Origin: Chryseobacterium sp. StRB126
Lineage (GTDB): Bacteria > Bacteroidota > Bacteroidia > Flavobacteriales > Weeksellaceae
Reading direction: 5' to 3'
Assembly: GCF_000829375.1 (NCBI RefSeq)
Contig: NZ_AP014624.1
Span: 868,001-932,000, forward strand
Length of the DNA: 64,000 nucleotides
The notes beneath the pieces are model-generated. The model did not search any database and was not told where the DNA came from. It worked only from the letters and a program-made list of their open reading frames with translations. Positions within the stretch are counted from its first letter, which is position 1, and the number at the start of each line of letters is the position of its first letter. This document shows, piece by piece, positions 8,131-17,938 of the stretch. A program made the translations under genes and the position numbers.

Positions 8131-9468
8131 ATGAAGACCCTAATCAAAAATGTAAATATCGTCAACGAAGGTGAAATCTTTGAAAGCGATATCTTAATAG
8201 AAAATGACCTAATTTCTAAAATAGCTTCCGGTATTTTCGAGGATGCAGATCAGATCATTGATGGTTCCGGACAATACCTTCTTCCAGGAGTGATTGATGA
8301 CCAAGTGCATTTCCGTGAGCCGGGCCTTACTCATAAGGGAGATATTGAAACCGAGTCAAGATCAGCAATTGCTGGCGGGGTGACCAGCTTTATCGATCAG
8401 CCTAATACTGTTCCCAATGCTGTTACTCAGGAGTTACTGGCTGATAAATATGAAATAGCTTCTCAAAAAGCATATGCCAATTATGGTTTTATGATGGGAG
8501 GAACCAATGATAACCTTGAGGAAGTGTTAAAAACAAATCCAAGAAATGTTCCGGGAATTAAATTATTCCTTGGATCATCTACGGGAAATATGTTGGTAGA
8601 TAATCCGGAAACACTGGAAAATATTTTCAGCAATACAAAAATGCTGATCGCTGTTCATTGTGAAGATGAAGCTACCATTAGAGCCAATACTCAGAAGTAT
8701 ATGGATGAATATGGAGAAGATATTCCTGTGAAGTTCCATCATTTAATCAGAAGCGAGGAGGCTTGCTATAAATCTTCTTCGAAAGCTATTGAACTGGCAC
8801 AGAAAACAGGAGCAAGGCTTCATGTTTTCCACCTTTCAACTGCCAAGGAAATGGAGTTATTCAGAAATGATATTCCATTAAAAGATAAAAAGATTACCGC
8901 TGAGGTATGTGTTCATCATCTAACCTTCACCAATGAAGATTATGATACTAAAGGAGGTTTAATCAAATGGAATCCTGCTGTGAAAACACAAAAGGATAAA
9001 GATGCGCTTTGGGAAGCCTTATTGGATGACAGAATTGATGTGATTGCAACAGATCATGCACCTCATACTGCAGAAGAAAAGGATAATGTGTATACAAAAT
9101 GTCCATCGGGAGCACCATTGGTTCAGCATTCATTAGTAGTGATGTTGGAAAATTATAAAAACGGTAAAATCTCTCTTGAGAAAATTGTTGAGAAAATGTC
9201 TCATAACCCAGCTATTTTGTTCAGAGTAGAGAAAAGAGGTTTTGTAAAAGAAGGGTATAAAGCAGACCTGGTTTTAGTAGATTTAAATGCAGACTGGACA
9301 GTTTCCAAAGATAATTTACTCTACAAATGTGGCTGGAGCCCGCTTGAAGGAATGAACTTCCATTCTAAAGTTACCCACACCTTTGTAAATGGACACCTTG
9401 TTTATGACAATGGAAAAATTGCTGAAGAGAAGTTTGGAGAGAGATTGCTTTTTGAAGTGAAAGAGTAA
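8131..9468 (+). CDS. pyrC: Dihydroorotase (Bacteroidota type)
   Basis: This enzyme interconverts carbamoyl-aspartate and dihydroorotate in pyrimidine synthesis. The 445-residue amidohydrolase has the GVIDDQVHFREPG metal motif (Gln58, His60, Arg62), the lysine of GIKLFLGSS for carbamylation, AVHCEDE, HVFHLST and ATDHAPHT. The first histidine of the usual HxH pair is Gln here; I recall the same DDQVHFREPG form in other Bacteroidota dihydroorotases. An allantoinase is the alternative within the superfamily but is less likely. A terminator follows at 9492. Confidence 0.88.
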   Translation: MKTLIKNVNIVNEGEIFESDILIENDLISKIASGIFEDADQIIDGSGQYLLPGVIDDQVHFREPGLTHKGDIETESRSAIAGGVTSFIDQPNTVPNAVTQELLADKYEIASQKAYANYGFMMGGTNDNLEEVLKTNPRNVPGIKLFLGSSTGNMLVDNPETLENIFSNTKMLIAVHCEDEATIRANTQKYMDEYGEDIPVKFHHLIRSEEACYKSSSKAIELAQKTGARLHVFHLSTAKEMELFRNDIPLKDKKITAEVCVHHLTFTNEDYDTKGGLIKWNPAVKTQKDKDALWEALLDDRIDVIATDHAPHTAEEKDNVYTKCPSGAPLVQHSLVVMLENYKNGKISLEKIVEKMSHNPAILFRVEKRGFVKEGYKADLVLVDLNADWTVSKDNLLYKCGWSPLEGMNFHSKVTHTFVNGHLVYDNGKIAEEKFGERLLFEVKE

Positions 9469-9491
9469 GACTATTATAAAAATTCAATAGA

Positions 9492-9516
9492 AGCGGGCTT
9501 TAGCTCGCTTTTTTTA
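9492..9516 (+). terminator. Rho-independent terminator after dihydroorotase
   Basis: AGCGGGC and GCTCGCT form a 7-bp stem with a TTTA loop (one G-T pair), followed by a run of T. It starts 24 bp after the stop codon. Confidence 0.85.
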
Positions 9517-9592
9517 TTTCAAGTGTTCCATTGGCTTTAGCCAAAACATATTAATAATGTGATTGGGGCAATGCTATGTAATATTTTTATTT

Positions 9593-9660
9593 CTCACAGA
9601 TCACACAGATTACGCAGATTTTAAAACACAGCCATCTGCTTAATCCGCATGATTTGCGAG
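9593..9660. repeat. Long imperfect hairpin, family E (CAGATTACGCAGAT units)
   Basis: A 27-bp left arm (9593-9619) made of CACAGAT/CGCAGAT-type units pairs imperfectly with 9634-9660 around a 14-base loop. It lies between the dihydroorotase terminator and the stop of the convergent GH92 gene. The build (degenerate short units in one arm, their complement in the other) is like the hairpins in the paa operon, but the sequence is unrelated. Confidence 0.7.
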
Positions 9661-9685
9661 AGATTATTTAAAATTCTGAGAAAGT

Positions 9686-11983
9686 CTATTTTTTAGCTTT
9701 ATTTCCCATATAAAAAGTAAGTTTTCCACCATTCATAATCTCAGAATGTTTCAAGGTGAAATTCTTAATTTCTTTTCCGTTTAAAAGAATCTTTTGAACA
9801 TATACATTCTGCGGACTTTGATTGAAGGCTTCAATTTCAAAAGTTTTTCCGTTTTCTAGATGTAAAACAGCATTATCAATGGCTGGGCTTCCGATAGAAT
9901 AATTTTCTGAACCGGGAGCTACAGGATAAAAACCTAATGAACTTAAAATATACCATGCACTCATTTGTCCCGTATCATCATTTCCTCCTAATCCATCAGG
10001 GGTTGCTTTGTATTGCATTTCAAGAATATGACGAATCTGTGATTGAGTTTTCCAGGGTTGCCCTGCCCAATTATAAAGATAAGCGACATGGTGTGCCGGT
10101 TCGTTTCCGTGAACATATCCACCAATAATTCCTTCTCTGGTAATATCTTCAGTGTCTGCGAAAAATGCATCGGATAAATGCATCGAGAACAGCTCATCCA
10201 GTTTTGAAGCAAATTTCTTTTTTCCACCCATCATTGTGATCAGTTCATCAGGATTGTGTGGAACAAAAAAACTATAGTTCCACGAGTTTCCTTCAATGAA
10301 TCCCTGTCCGTGGGTACTTAATACATCAAAATCTTTTTTGAAAGTTCCGTCTGCCAGACGTGGTCGCATAAATCCAATAGTTTTATCAAAATTATTCTTC
10401 CAGTTTTCAGAACGTTTGATGAATTGATTATAGATTTCTGTTTCTCCCAAGTGTTTTGCTAATTGCGAAATAGCCCAATCATCATAGGCATATTCCAGAG
10501 TGTTGGAAACTGAAGTGCCGTTTTTCTCCGCAGGAATGTAACCTAAGTCAATATATTGTCCGATGCCTTCATAATCTCTTTTGTTGGCCGTTTCTACACA
10601 AGCTTTAAGCGCTTCTTTCGGATCACCGTTATAATTCCCTTTGATAATGGCATCTGCCACCACACTTACACTGTGATAACCACTCATGCACCAGTTATCA
10701 TTAGCGTAATGAGACCAGATGGGTAACATTTTCATAGAAAATTGATTATAATGTGCCATCATTGATCTTACCATATCATTATTCCGGTTAGGCTGGATAA
10801 TATTAAAAAATGGATGAAGAGCCCGATAAGTATCCCAAAGAGAAAATGTTGTATAGTTGGTGAAATTTTCTGCCTTGTGCGTATTCTGATCCAACCCTTT
10901 ATATTCTCCGTTTACATCCATATAGGTTGTGGGATTGATGAAGGTATGATACATTGCAGTATAAAAATTGGTCTTTTGAGGATCCGAACCTTTAATGACA
11001 ATTTTATTCAATTCCTTATTCCAATCCTCCTGTGCTTTTGTTTTTACCTGGTCAAAAGATAAATTTCCGGCTTCTTTTTCAAGGTTTTCCAATGCATTAG
11101 CCTGACTTACGGGAGAAATGGCAAGTTTGATTTCAATGGCTTCATTTTCATTGGTATCAAAATCAAAATACATCTTAAGATTCTTACCTGCAATTTCAGG
11201 GAAATTCTTTGTCTGATCAAATTTTCGCCAGAACCCTTTGTATACCTGCTTTTCATCATAGTTTTTCTGGCCGTAGGACTTGAACGGTTTTGAAAATTTC
11301 ATCGCAAAATAAACGGTTCTGGTTCTTGCCCAGCCATTGGTTTGCCTGTAGCCGGTGATCGTGTTGCTATTTTCCACACGAGCGTAGGTCCATACATTTT
11401 TCCCATCATAATTATAAATCCCGGCCATCAGATCTAAAATGATATGAGACTGGTCTGATTTAGGGAAAGTATATCGATGAACCCCAACTCTAGGAGTAGC
11501 CGTTAATTCTGCCAGAATATTATGATCGTCAAGTTTTACCTGATAGTATCCAGCTTCTGCTTTTTCATTCTGATGTGAAAACCTGCTTCTGTATCCGTTT
11601 TCAGGGTTGGAAGCTGTTCCGGGATTAAGCTGAAGTTTTCCCACAGTAGGCATTATCAGAAAATCTCCAAGGTCAGAGTGTCCTGTACCACTGAAATGAG
11701 TAGAACTGAAACCTGTAATCGTTTTGTCTTCATAGCGATAGCCTGCGCAATATTTGTACACTTCACCATTATATTTTCCATTAAGTTCATAAGAAATAGT
11801 ATCGGTTTCAGGGCTTAATTGAATGGCTCCAAAGGGGGTGGTAGCACCAGGGTAGGTGTGTCCCATTTTTTCAGTTCCGATGAGTGGATTTACATATTGA
11901 TACAGTTTTTCAAATTTCTGAGCTTGGCCATATACACTGAAAAACAGCAATGCTGCAAAAATAGAAGTCCCCGGATTTCTCAT
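9686..11983 (-). CDS. GH92 family glycoside hydrolase (alpha-mannosidase)
   Basis: The 765-residue exported enzyme has a signal peptide (about residues 1-21, cut after GQAQ) and the GH92 pattern: YVNPLIGTEKMGHTYPGATTPFG at the mature N-terminus, FSSTHFSGTGHSDLGDF, TTFSLWDTYRALHP, and C-terminal GGNDDTGQMSAWYILSSLGFYP with the acidic residues of the calcium-dependent catalytic site. GH92 enzymes are inverting exo-alpha-mannosidases acting mostly on N-glycans or yeast mannan. No SusCD pair or other glycosidase is beside it, so it is not part of an obvious utilisation locus. It likely acts in the periplasm. Confidence 0.92.
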   Translation of the reverse strand: MRNPGTSIFAALLFFSVYGQAQKFEKLYQYVNPLIGTEKMGHTYPGATTPFGAIQLSPETDTISYELNGKYNGEVYKYCAGYRYEDKTITGFSSTHFSGTGHSDLGDFLIMPTVGKLQLNPGTASNPENGYRSRFSHQNEKAEAGYYQVKLDDHNILAELTATPRVGVHRYTFPKSDQSHIILDLMAGIYNYDGKNVWTYARVENSNTITGYRQTNGWARTRTVYFAMKFSKPFKSYGQKNYDEKQVYKGFWRKFDQTKNFPEIAGKNLKMYFDFDTNENEAIEIKLAISPVSQANALENLEKEAGNLSFDQVKTKAQEDWNKELNKIVIKGSDPQKTNFYTAMYHTFINPTTYMDVNGEYKGLDQNTHKAENFTNYTTFSLWDTYRALHPFFNIIQPNRNNDMVRSMMAHYNQFSMKMLPIWSHYANDNWCMSGYHSVSVVADAIIKGNYNGDPKEALKACVETANKRDYEGIGQYIDLGYIPAEKNGTSVSNTLEYAYDDWAISQLAKHLGETEIYNQFIKRSENWKNNFDKTIGFMRPRLADGTFKKDFDVLSTHGQGFIEGNSWNYSFFVPHNPDELITMMGGKKKFASKLDELFSMHLSDAFFADTEDITREGIIGGYVHGNEPAHHVAYLYNWAGQPWKTQSQIRHILEMQYKATPDGLGGNDDTGQMSAWYILSSLGFYPVAPGSENYSIGSPAIDNAVLHLENGKTFEIEAFNQSPQNVYVQKILLNGKEIKNFTLKHSEIMNGGKLTFYMGNKAKK

Positions 11984-12061
11984 AAGCGAATAGATTATTA
12001 ACAGATAAAATTAAGTAAAAACCAAAGAATAAAGCACTTTCGTTTAAATTTATAGACCATT

Positions 12062-12742
12062 TTATTTTTCAGAGAACCGAAAACCTATTCCATGTAGATT
12101 TTCGATAAGTATATTTTCCTCATTCACCAATACCTTTCTCAATCTTGAAATAAATACATCCAGACTTCTGCCCATAAAATAGTCATCATCTCCCCAGATG
12201 GCCTTCAAAATGTCCTGCCTTTTCACAACGGTATTTTTGTGACGGATGAAATAGTGTAGAAGCTCAGACTCTCTTTGAGTAAGAGTAATGGTATTGAGAG
12301 TGTTTTGTAAAGTATAGTTTTTAGGATCAAAATCATACTTCCCAACTTTGTATTTTGGAGGATGGATGCTCGTTTTTTTTGTCCGTTTTAGAAAAACTTC
12401 AATTTTCAGAATCAATTCTTCAATACTGAAAGGCTTTACCAGATAATCATCTGCGCCTATTTTCAACCCTTTAATTCGATCTTCTTTTAAGGCTTTGGCG
12501 GAAATGAAAATAATGGGAATTTCGGTATTCTTATCCCGAATGTATTGAGCCAGTTCAAATCCGTTGATTCCGGGCATCATAATATCTAAAAGACAAATGT
12601 CAAAACTTTGTGCATCGAATGCTTCCAATGCAGATCCTCCGTCAGGATAACAAGAAATATCATAGTAGCTTTCCAGACTATCCTGAATAAGAAACGCTAT
12701 TGTTTCATCATCTTCTGCATACAAAATTTTAGACTTTTCCAT
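12062..12742 (-). CDS. OmpR-family response regulator
   Basis: The protein has a receiver domain (acidic pocket AEDDE, phosphoacceptor Asp53 in LLDIMMPG, Lys in LVKPFS) and a C-terminal winged helix (about residues 130-226, ending GRSLDVFISRLRKVL and IENLHGIGFRF). I use the ATG at 12742 (MEKSK), which fits the family start; an ATG at 12751 would add three residues. It lies 18 bp downstream of its sensor kinase gene. The likely target is the divergent DUF1573 gene, whose promoter carries 11-bp-phased TTAAC repeats. Confidence 0.92.
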   Translation of the reverse strand: MEKSKILYAEDDETIAFLIQDSLESYYDISCYPDGGSALEAFDAQSFDICLLDIMMPGINGFELAQYIRDKNTEIPIIFISAKALKEDRIKGLKIGADDYLVKPFSIEELILKIEVFLKRTKKTSIHPPKYKVGKYDFDPKNYTLQNTLNTITLTQRESELLHYFIRHKNTVVKRQDILKAIWGDDDYFMGRSLDVFISRLRKVLVNEENILIENLHGIGFRFSEK

Positions 12743-12760
12743 GGCTTGCATATTATGAAT

Positions 12761-14008
12761 TTAAAAGGGTAAAAATAAAGTAATGGTAATTCCTTTATCA
12801 GTATTATTTTCAACTGAAATTTTCCAGTTATGCTGTTGAACGATCTTTTTTACATAGAACAATCCTAGTCCAAAACCGTTTACCTCATCACTTTTTTGAG
12901 TATTTATCCTATAAAATTTATCAAAAATATGAGGAATATTTTTAGATGGAATCCCAATTCCATTATCTTTAAATTTTAAATATAAACCTTTTGAATCTTT
13001 AGAAGATGAAATAAAAATGGTTGGGGTTGTATCACAATACTTGATGGAATTATCAAGAATGTTATACACGATATTGGTGAAGTGAAACTCATCTGCAGTG
13101 ATGGACGTTGTATTTTCAATCTCTATCCGGATCGTAAGATTTTCATTCTTTTGTATGATCGTGTCTGCAATTTCTGTGATGAATGGTAATAAAACGATTC
13201 TTTGAAGTTTCAATGATAATCCTGAAGCATCGTTCTTAGCAATATTCAATATTTTTTCGATATGATTGTTCAGTTTATGGCTTTGATCTGTGATAATGGA
13301 AGTGTAAGTCTTAAGCTTTGGGTTTTCTTTGATAAGATGCTGCTTGGTAAGTGCTTCGGAGGCTAAAAGTATGGAAGATAACGGAGTTTTGAACTCATGG
13401 GTCATATTATTGATAAAATCTCTTTGAAGTTCGGAGAATTTTTTCTGTTGAATGATCGTATATATGGAATATACATACACCAGAAGAATGATTATAAGGG
13501 CAAAAGTAAGTAGATACCAAAATCGTAACGAATTGACCAGATAAGTGGCTTTATCCGGGAAACGGATAGAAAAATAATAAACCAGATTTTTATGTTTCGG
13601 AAATTTTATCACCTTATTATTAGTGCTTTTCTGATGGGTGGATATATATTTCCCATAGATCATTCTGTCGCTACGGCAGTTATAGAGCGCATACACATAA
13701 TTGGTATTGATTTGAAAACGGGTGAATTCAGTTTTTAAATAATGTTCGAGTACGGCAGGATGAAAATCATTGTTGATATTTACCACGTAATAATCATTGG
13801 AAATATTTTGTATCGGACTTTCAGTAAAAGATGTTTTTCCACCGGATAATTTTTCCGCTACTTCCAGCAAAGCGATATTGACGGTCTGATTAAACTTTTT
13901 ATCTTCAAGATCATATGCCTGTCGGGTCCATAGAAGTTGAGCTACTAAAATTCCGATGATAGCGACAAACCCAAGGGTGATGATAATATTAAGTTTCTTG
14001 ATCTCCAT
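12761..14008 (-). CDS. Sensor histidine kinase
   Basis: The roughly 415-residue kinase has a first membrane helix (about residues 5-25), a periplasmic domain of about 140 residues, a second helix (FWYLLTFALIIILLVYVYSIYTII), the phosphoacceptor His in NMTHEFKTPLSS, the N box ILDNSIKY, and ATP-binding motifs DNGIGIP and GFGLGLFYVKKI. I choose the ATG at 14008 (MEIKKLNI) over the one at 14020 because it starts directly before the membrane helix. The sensor region has no recognised ligand-binding fold. The partner is the regulator just downstream. Confidence 0.9.
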   Translation of the reverse strand: MEIKKLNIIITLGFVAIIGILVAQLLWTRQAYDLEDKKFNQTVNIALLEVAEKLSGGKTSFTESPIQNISNDYYVVNINNDFHPAVLEHYLKTEFTRFQINTNYVYALYNCRSDRMIYGKYISTHQKSTNNKVIKFPKHKNLVYYFSIRFPDKATYLVNSLRFWYLLTFALIIILLVYVYSIYTIIQQKKFSELQRDFINNMTHEFKTPLSSILLASEALTKQHLIKENPKLKTYTSIITDQSHKLNNHIEKILNIAKNDASGLSLKLQRIVLLPFITEIADTIIQKNENLTIRIEIENTTSITADEFHFTNIVYNILDNSIKYCDTTPTIFISSSKDSKGLYLKFKDNGIGIPSKNIPHIFDKFYRINTQKSDEVNGFGLGLFYVKKIVQQHNWKISVENNTDKGITITLFLPF

Positions 14009-14051
14009 TTTCAGAAGCAATATTATCCAAAAATATCTATTTATTTTTTGT

Positions 14052-14120
14052 CATTAACAACTTATTAACAAATGTTTGAGAGTGGTTAACAAGCCGGATC
14101 GCTAATCACCTTTACATTTG
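14052..14120 (+). promoter_or_regulatory. Promoter of the DUF1573 gene with 11-bp-phased TTAAC repeats
   Basis: TTAAC occurs at 14054, 14065 and 14086, that is at spacings of 11 and 21 bp (two helical turns), all on one face of the helix. A TACATTTG element at 14113-14120 matches the Bacteroidota -7 consensus TAnnTTTG. The last repeat sits where the -33 element should be. This fits an OmpR-type regulator bound as a tandem dimer that activates the gene at 14178. The repeats lie in the divergent gap beside the kinase gene. Confidence 0.6.
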
Positions 14121-14177
14121 CTATATCAAAAGATCATTACCAAGTTATTCTTTAACTATTAATAAAAAATTGTACTC

Positions 14178-14588
14178 ATGAAAAATTTAAAAATTACTGC
14201 CCTTTTAGCTGTTTTAACATGCTCTCCTTTTTATGCGGGTATATTTCCTGTTGACAATACTTCCGTTGTAAAAACAATTGCAGACGTTGTTAAATGGAAG
14301 TCTGAATCTATTGACGTGGGAAATATCCCTCAAGGGAAGCCTAAATTGATCAGATTTGAATTTACCAATACCTCTGCAAAGCCAATTGTAATAGAAAATG
14401 TAGCACCATCATGTGGCTGTACAACGGCAGACTATACAAAAACACCAATCCTTCCTGGAAAAAAAGGATTCGTAGAAGCCAGCTATAATGCGGCAAGCCC
14501 GGGAATGTTTATGAAAACCGTTAGCGTTACCACAAGCGACAGTAAAACCCCTAAAACGCTATCATTCAAAGGAGTAGTCGTTTCCTAG
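14178..14588 (+). CDS. DUF1573 exported protein
   Basis: The 136-residue protein has a signal peptide (cut near residue 20) and one DUF1573 domain, an immunoglobulin-like fold. Signature parts are VDVGNIPQGKP-like DVGNIPQGKPKLIRFEFTN, APSCGCTTADYTKTPILPGKKG and ASYNAASPGMFMKTVSV. The pair of cysteines in CGC is typical of the family. It is probably periplasmic; its function is unknown. It is transcribed alone, away from a two-component system whose regulator probably controls it, and it has its own terminator. Confidence 0.85.
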   Translation: MKNLKITALLAVLTCSPFYAGIFPVDNTSVVKTIADVVKWKSESIDVGNIPQGKPKLIRFEFTNTSAKPIVIENVAPSCGCTTADYTKTPILPGKKGFVEASYNAASPGMFMKTVSVTTSDSKTPKTLSFKGVVVS

Positions 14589-14612
14589 TTATTATTTAAA
14601 AATGTATTGAGA

Positions 14613-14647
14613 ACAACCCGCACATTGATTGTTGGGTTGTTTTTTTG
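14613..14647 (+). terminator. Rho-independent terminator after the DUF1573 gene
   Basis: ACAACCC (14613-14619) pairs with GGGTTGT (14634-14640), followed by seven T. Confidence 0.85.
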
Positions 14648-14775
14648 TTAAATAGGGATAATGATTTGCATCGTTTTTCAAAATGATGAAGAGAATAACT
14701 ATTTATAACATCATTTCTCGAAGTATTTTAAAACTTTGCATTTTAATATTTATTATTTTTAAGAAAAAATATTTT

Positions 14776-15657
14776 ATGAGTCTATATACACAACCGATGT
14801 TGCGCGAAGGTGCACTGAAAGATAAAGTAGCAATTGTAACCGGTGGCGGAAGCGGTCTTGGAAAAGCGATGACCAAATATTTTCTTGAACTGGGAGCCCA
14901 TGTGGTAATTACTTCCAGAAATCTGGAAAAATTACAGACGACAGCAAAGGAACTGGAGGCAGAAACAGGCGGTAAAGTTCTTTGTGTAGCCTGCGATGTG
15001 AGAAATTGGGATGAGGTGGAAGCGATGAAAGAAGCTACGCTGAAAGAATTCGGGAAAATTGATATTCTGTTGAATAATGCTGCAGGAAACTTTATTTCTC
15101 CAACAGAAAAACTGACTCATTCTGCTTTTGATTCTATTTTGGATATCGTTCTAAAAGGAACAAAAAACTGTACACTTTCTGTAGGAAAACATTGGATAGA
15201 TTCTAAAACTCCGGGAACTGTACTGAATATTGTAACGACTTATGCATGGACGGGTTCTGCTTATGTTGTTCCGTCTGCTTGTGCAAAAGCAGGAGTATTG
15301 GCAATGACAAGATCCCTGGCCGTAGAATGGGCAAAATATGGAATCCGTTTCAATGCCATTGCTCCGGGACCTTTCCCAACAAAAGGGGCGTGGGACAGAC
15401 TTCTTCCGGGAGATCTGCAGGAAAAATTCGATATGAAGAAAAAAGTTCCGTTAAGAAGAGTAGGAGAACATCAGGAGCTGGCAAACCTTGCTGCTTATCT
15501 TGTTTCTGATTATTCTGCTTATATGAATGGTGAAGTAGTAACTATCGATGGTGGAGAGTGGCTTCAGGGAGCTGGAGAGTTCAATATGCTTGAAGCTATT
15601 CCAAGTGAAATGTGGGATGCCTTAGAAGCAATGATTAAATCAAAAAAATCAAACTAA
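14776..15657 (+). CDS. SDR oxidoreductase, 2,4-dienoyl-CoA reductase-like
   Basis: I start at the ATG at 14776 (MSLYTQPML); earlier in-frame codons would add a 31-residue hydrophobic stretch not seen in the family. The 293-residue Rossmann enzyme has TGGGSGLGKA, NNAAGNFISP and PSACAKAG. The usual SDR Tyr of YxxxK is Ser here, and the surrounding GSAYVVPSACAKAGVLAM closely follows the dienoyl-CoA reductase (DECR) subfamily, where this change is normal. It should reduce 2,4-dienoyl-CoA with NADPH during degradation of unsaturated fatty acids. It is transcribed alone. Confidence 0.82.
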   Translation: MSLYTQPMLREGALKDKVAIVTGGGSGLGKAMTKYFLELGAHVVITSRNLEKLQTTAKELEAETGGKVLCVACDVRNWDEVEAMKEATLKEFGKIDILLNNAAGNFISPTEKLTHSAFDSILDIVLKGTKNCTLSVGKHWIDSKTPGTVLNIVTTYAWTGSAYVVPSACAKAGVLAMTRSLAVEWAKYGIRFNAIAPGPFPTKGAWDRLLPGDLQEKFDMKKKVPLRRVGEHQELANLAAYLVSDYSAYMNGEVVTIDGGEWLQGAGEFNMLEAIPSEMWDALEAMIKSKKSN

Positions 15658-15676
15658 CTTAATTAATTTTAAAAAA

Positions 15677-15712
15677 ATGCCCGGATTTGTAACATTTCCG
15701 GGTATTTTTTTT
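15677..15712 (+). terminator. Rho-independent terminator after the SDR gene
   Basis: CCCGGA (15680-15685) pairs with TCCGGG (15697-15702), with extra pairing in the loop (TGT/ACA), followed by eight T. Confidence 0.85.
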
Positions 15713-15744
15713 ACCTATGCATTACGTTAGTAATAATTTTTCAA

Positions 15745-17679
15745 ATGAATTTAAAACTTCCAACTCTTGTTTCAGCGATTACGGTTTTCTTTTTTTCAGG
15801 AAATGTATTGGCACAGGAAACTCCAAAGTATGATTACGTAGAAGCATTTAAACCGTTCTTCTATCCTCAGACAGGTACGGAAACCCGCTCTGCAAGCGGA
15901 CAACCGGGACATGCCTATTGGCAGAACTCAGCAGATTATCATTTGAATGTCAGTTTGAATGAAAGTAAAAAAGAGATTATAGGTACTGCTGAAATAAAAT
16001 ATACCAATAACAGCCCTGATAAGCTTAGCTTCCTTTGGCTGCAACTTGACCAGAACCTGTTTGCGAAAGATTCCCGTGGAAATGCCGTTGTTCCTTTGTC
16101 GGGAAGCAGAAACGGAGCTCATGGAGAAAGTTTTGAAGGCGGATACCACATCAAATCTGTAAAAATTGACGGTAAAGAGGTGAAATATACCATTACCGAT
16201 ACAAGAATGCAGATTGATCTTTCTGAAGAACTTAAAGCAAGAGGAGGAGTGGCGAAAATTGCTATTGAATACTCTTTTATTTCACCGGAATATGGATCAG
16301 ACAGAATGGGAATACAGGATACAAAGAATGGTAAAATATTTACCATGGCACAATGGTATCCGAGAATGTGTGTGTATGACGATGTAATGGGATGGAACAC
16401 GCTTCCGTATGTAGGAGCGTCTGAATTTTATCTGGAATATGGAGATATTACTGCCAATATTACGGTGCCGGCCAACCATTATGTAGTAGCATCAGGTGAG
16501 CTTTTGAATGAAAATGAAGTATACACTAAAGAAGAAACAAACAGGTGGAAACAGGCTAGAAACAGTGATAAAACTGTAATGATACATCCGGAATCTGAAA
16601 TCGGTAAAAATAAATCTTCCGGAACGAAAACCTGGAAGTTTAAAATTACACAAGCCCGTGATTTTGCTTGGGCATCATCTGCCGGTTTTATTTTGGATGC
16701 AGCGAGAATCAATCTTCCCAATGGTAAAAAATCATTAGCTATTTCTGCTTATCCTGTAGAGAGTGCAGGTGAAAAAGCATGGGGCAGATCTACAGAGTAT
16801 ACTAAAGCAGCCATAGAACATTATTCCCATAAATGGTATGGCTATACCTATCCTGCAGCAACCAATGTAGCTGGAAATGAAGGCGGAATGGAGTATCCGG
16901 GAATTGTTTTCTGTCATATGGATTCGAAAGGAGAAGAACTTTGGGGTGTTACAGATCATGAATTTGGGCACAACTGGTTTCCTATGATCGTAGGTTCTAA
17001 TGAGCGATTATTTGCCTGGATGGATGAAGGATTTAATACATTTATCAACGAAATTTCAACAGAGGCATTTAATAAAGGAGAATATTACAGAAAAAAGAGT
17101 CTGGGACAAGCTGGAAGCTTTTTTATGAACGATAATCTGGAGCCTATTATGGTGGGACCAGATAATATGAAGGAAAGAAGTATTGCTGCTTTGGCTTATT
17201 ATAAACCGGGAGCCGGATTATCTATTTTAAGAGAATCCATTCTAGGTCCTGAAAAATTTGATAAAGCTTTTAGAACTTATATAGATTGCTGGGCATTCAA
17301 ACATCCTACTCCGTGGGATTTCTTTCATACTATGGAGAATGTTTCGGGAGAAGAATTAACCTGGTTCTGGAGAGGATGGTTTTTCAATAAGTGGAAAATA
17401 GATCAGGCAGTGAAGAGTGCTAAATACATTGATGGAGACTTTAAAAAAGGTGTTCAGATCACTGTTGAAAATATCGGACAATTACCAGTACCCACCATTG
17501 TTCAATTGAAATTTAAGGATGGAACGTTCAAAAATGTCAAAATCCCTATTGAAGTCTGGAAAAGAAATACCGAATGGACTTTCAAGGTAGATTCTAATAA
17601 AGAAATAACAGAGGTTAAATTAGATCCGGATTCTCAAATCCCTGATAGTAATTTGAATAATAACACTCTGGTATTGTAA
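15745..17679 (+). CDS. M1-family metallopeptidase (secreted aminopeptidase)
   Basis: The 644-residue exported zinc peptidase has a signal peptide (cut after VLAQ), an N-terminal beta domain, GGMEYPG in place of the GAMEN exopeptidase motif, and the zinc site H405-E406-x-x-H409 (HEFGHNW) with the third ligand Glu in the downstream WMDEGFN helix. It probably trims peptides in the periplasm or at the cell surface. A related M1 protein lies at 24530-26395; both start with the same mature-end pattern (G.A/PG..YWQN), so they are paralogues. Confidence 0.9.
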   Translation: MNLKLPTLVSAITVFFFSGNVLAQETPKYDYVEAFKPFFYPQTGTETRSASGQPGHAYWQNSADYHLNVSLNESKKEIIGTAEIKYTNNSPDKLSFLWLQLDQNLFAKDSRGNAVVPLSGSRNGAHGESFEGGYHIKSVKIDGKEVKYTITDTRMQIDLSEELKARGGVAKIAIEYSFISPEYGSDRMGIQDTKNGKIFTMAQWYPRMCVYDDVMGWNTLPYVGASEFYLEYGDITANITVPANHYVVASGELLNENEVYTKEETNRWKQARNSDKTVMIHPESEIGKNKSSGTKTWKFKITQARDFAWASSAGFILDAARINLPNGKKSLAISAYPVESAGEKAWGRSTEYTKAAIEHYSHKWYGYTYPAATNVAGNEGGMEYPGIVFCHMDSKGEELWGVTDHEFGHNWFPMIVGSNERLFAWMDEGFNTFINEISTEAFNKGEYYRKKSLGQAGSFFMNDNLEPIMVGPDNMKERSIAALAYYKPGAGLSILRESILGPEKFDKAFRTYIDCWAFKHPTPWDFFHTMENVSGEELTWFWRGWFFNKWKIDQAVKSAKYIDGDFKKGVQITVENIGQLPVPTIVQLKFKDGTFKNVKIPIEVWKRNTEWTFKVDSNKEITEVKLDPDSQIPDSNLNNNTLVL

Positions 17680-17692
17680 TCTCTGTAATTAA

Positions 17693-17830
17693 AGGCTGGA
17701 AGCTGAAAGAAAGATGCTGGAAGTTACTTTTAGTGATAATGACAACATTCATTATACAATTAAATTATCTTAAAAGAAAAATAATTATTATTTATGACTT
17801 TCATAACTTCCAGCTCCTAGCTTTGAGCCA
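17693..17830. repeat. Long imperfect hairpin, family D (GCTGGAAG units)
   Basis: The left arm begins GGCTGGAAGCTGAAAG and contains GCTGGAAGTTACTTTTAGT. The right arm has the complement (AACTTCCAGCTCCTAGCTT). The AT-rich loop is about 80 bp and carries no gene. Related copies are at 24299-24420, nested in the element at 29396-29634, and as a fragment at 60736-60770. Confidence 0.65.
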
Positions 17831-17909
17831 CCAGTAATTCTTATTTCAAACTAAGGTTAATTTAACATTATTGTGATACAAATATGACTTTTCTATGATG
17901 GAGAAGTCT

Positions 17910-17917
17910 TATTTTTG
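17910..17917 (+). promoter_or_regulatory. -7 promoter element (TATTTTTG)
   Basis: It matches TAnnTTTG and ends 21 bp before the ATG at 17939. No TTG stands at the ideal -33 distance. Its position also argues against a start codon at 17915. Confidence 0.4.
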
Positions 17918-17938
17918 TCTCAAATTGATAAAATAATT

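Noticed and set aside
12002..12061. Possible small gene between GH92 and the regulator
   Set aside because: Only 60 bp with stops in all frames.
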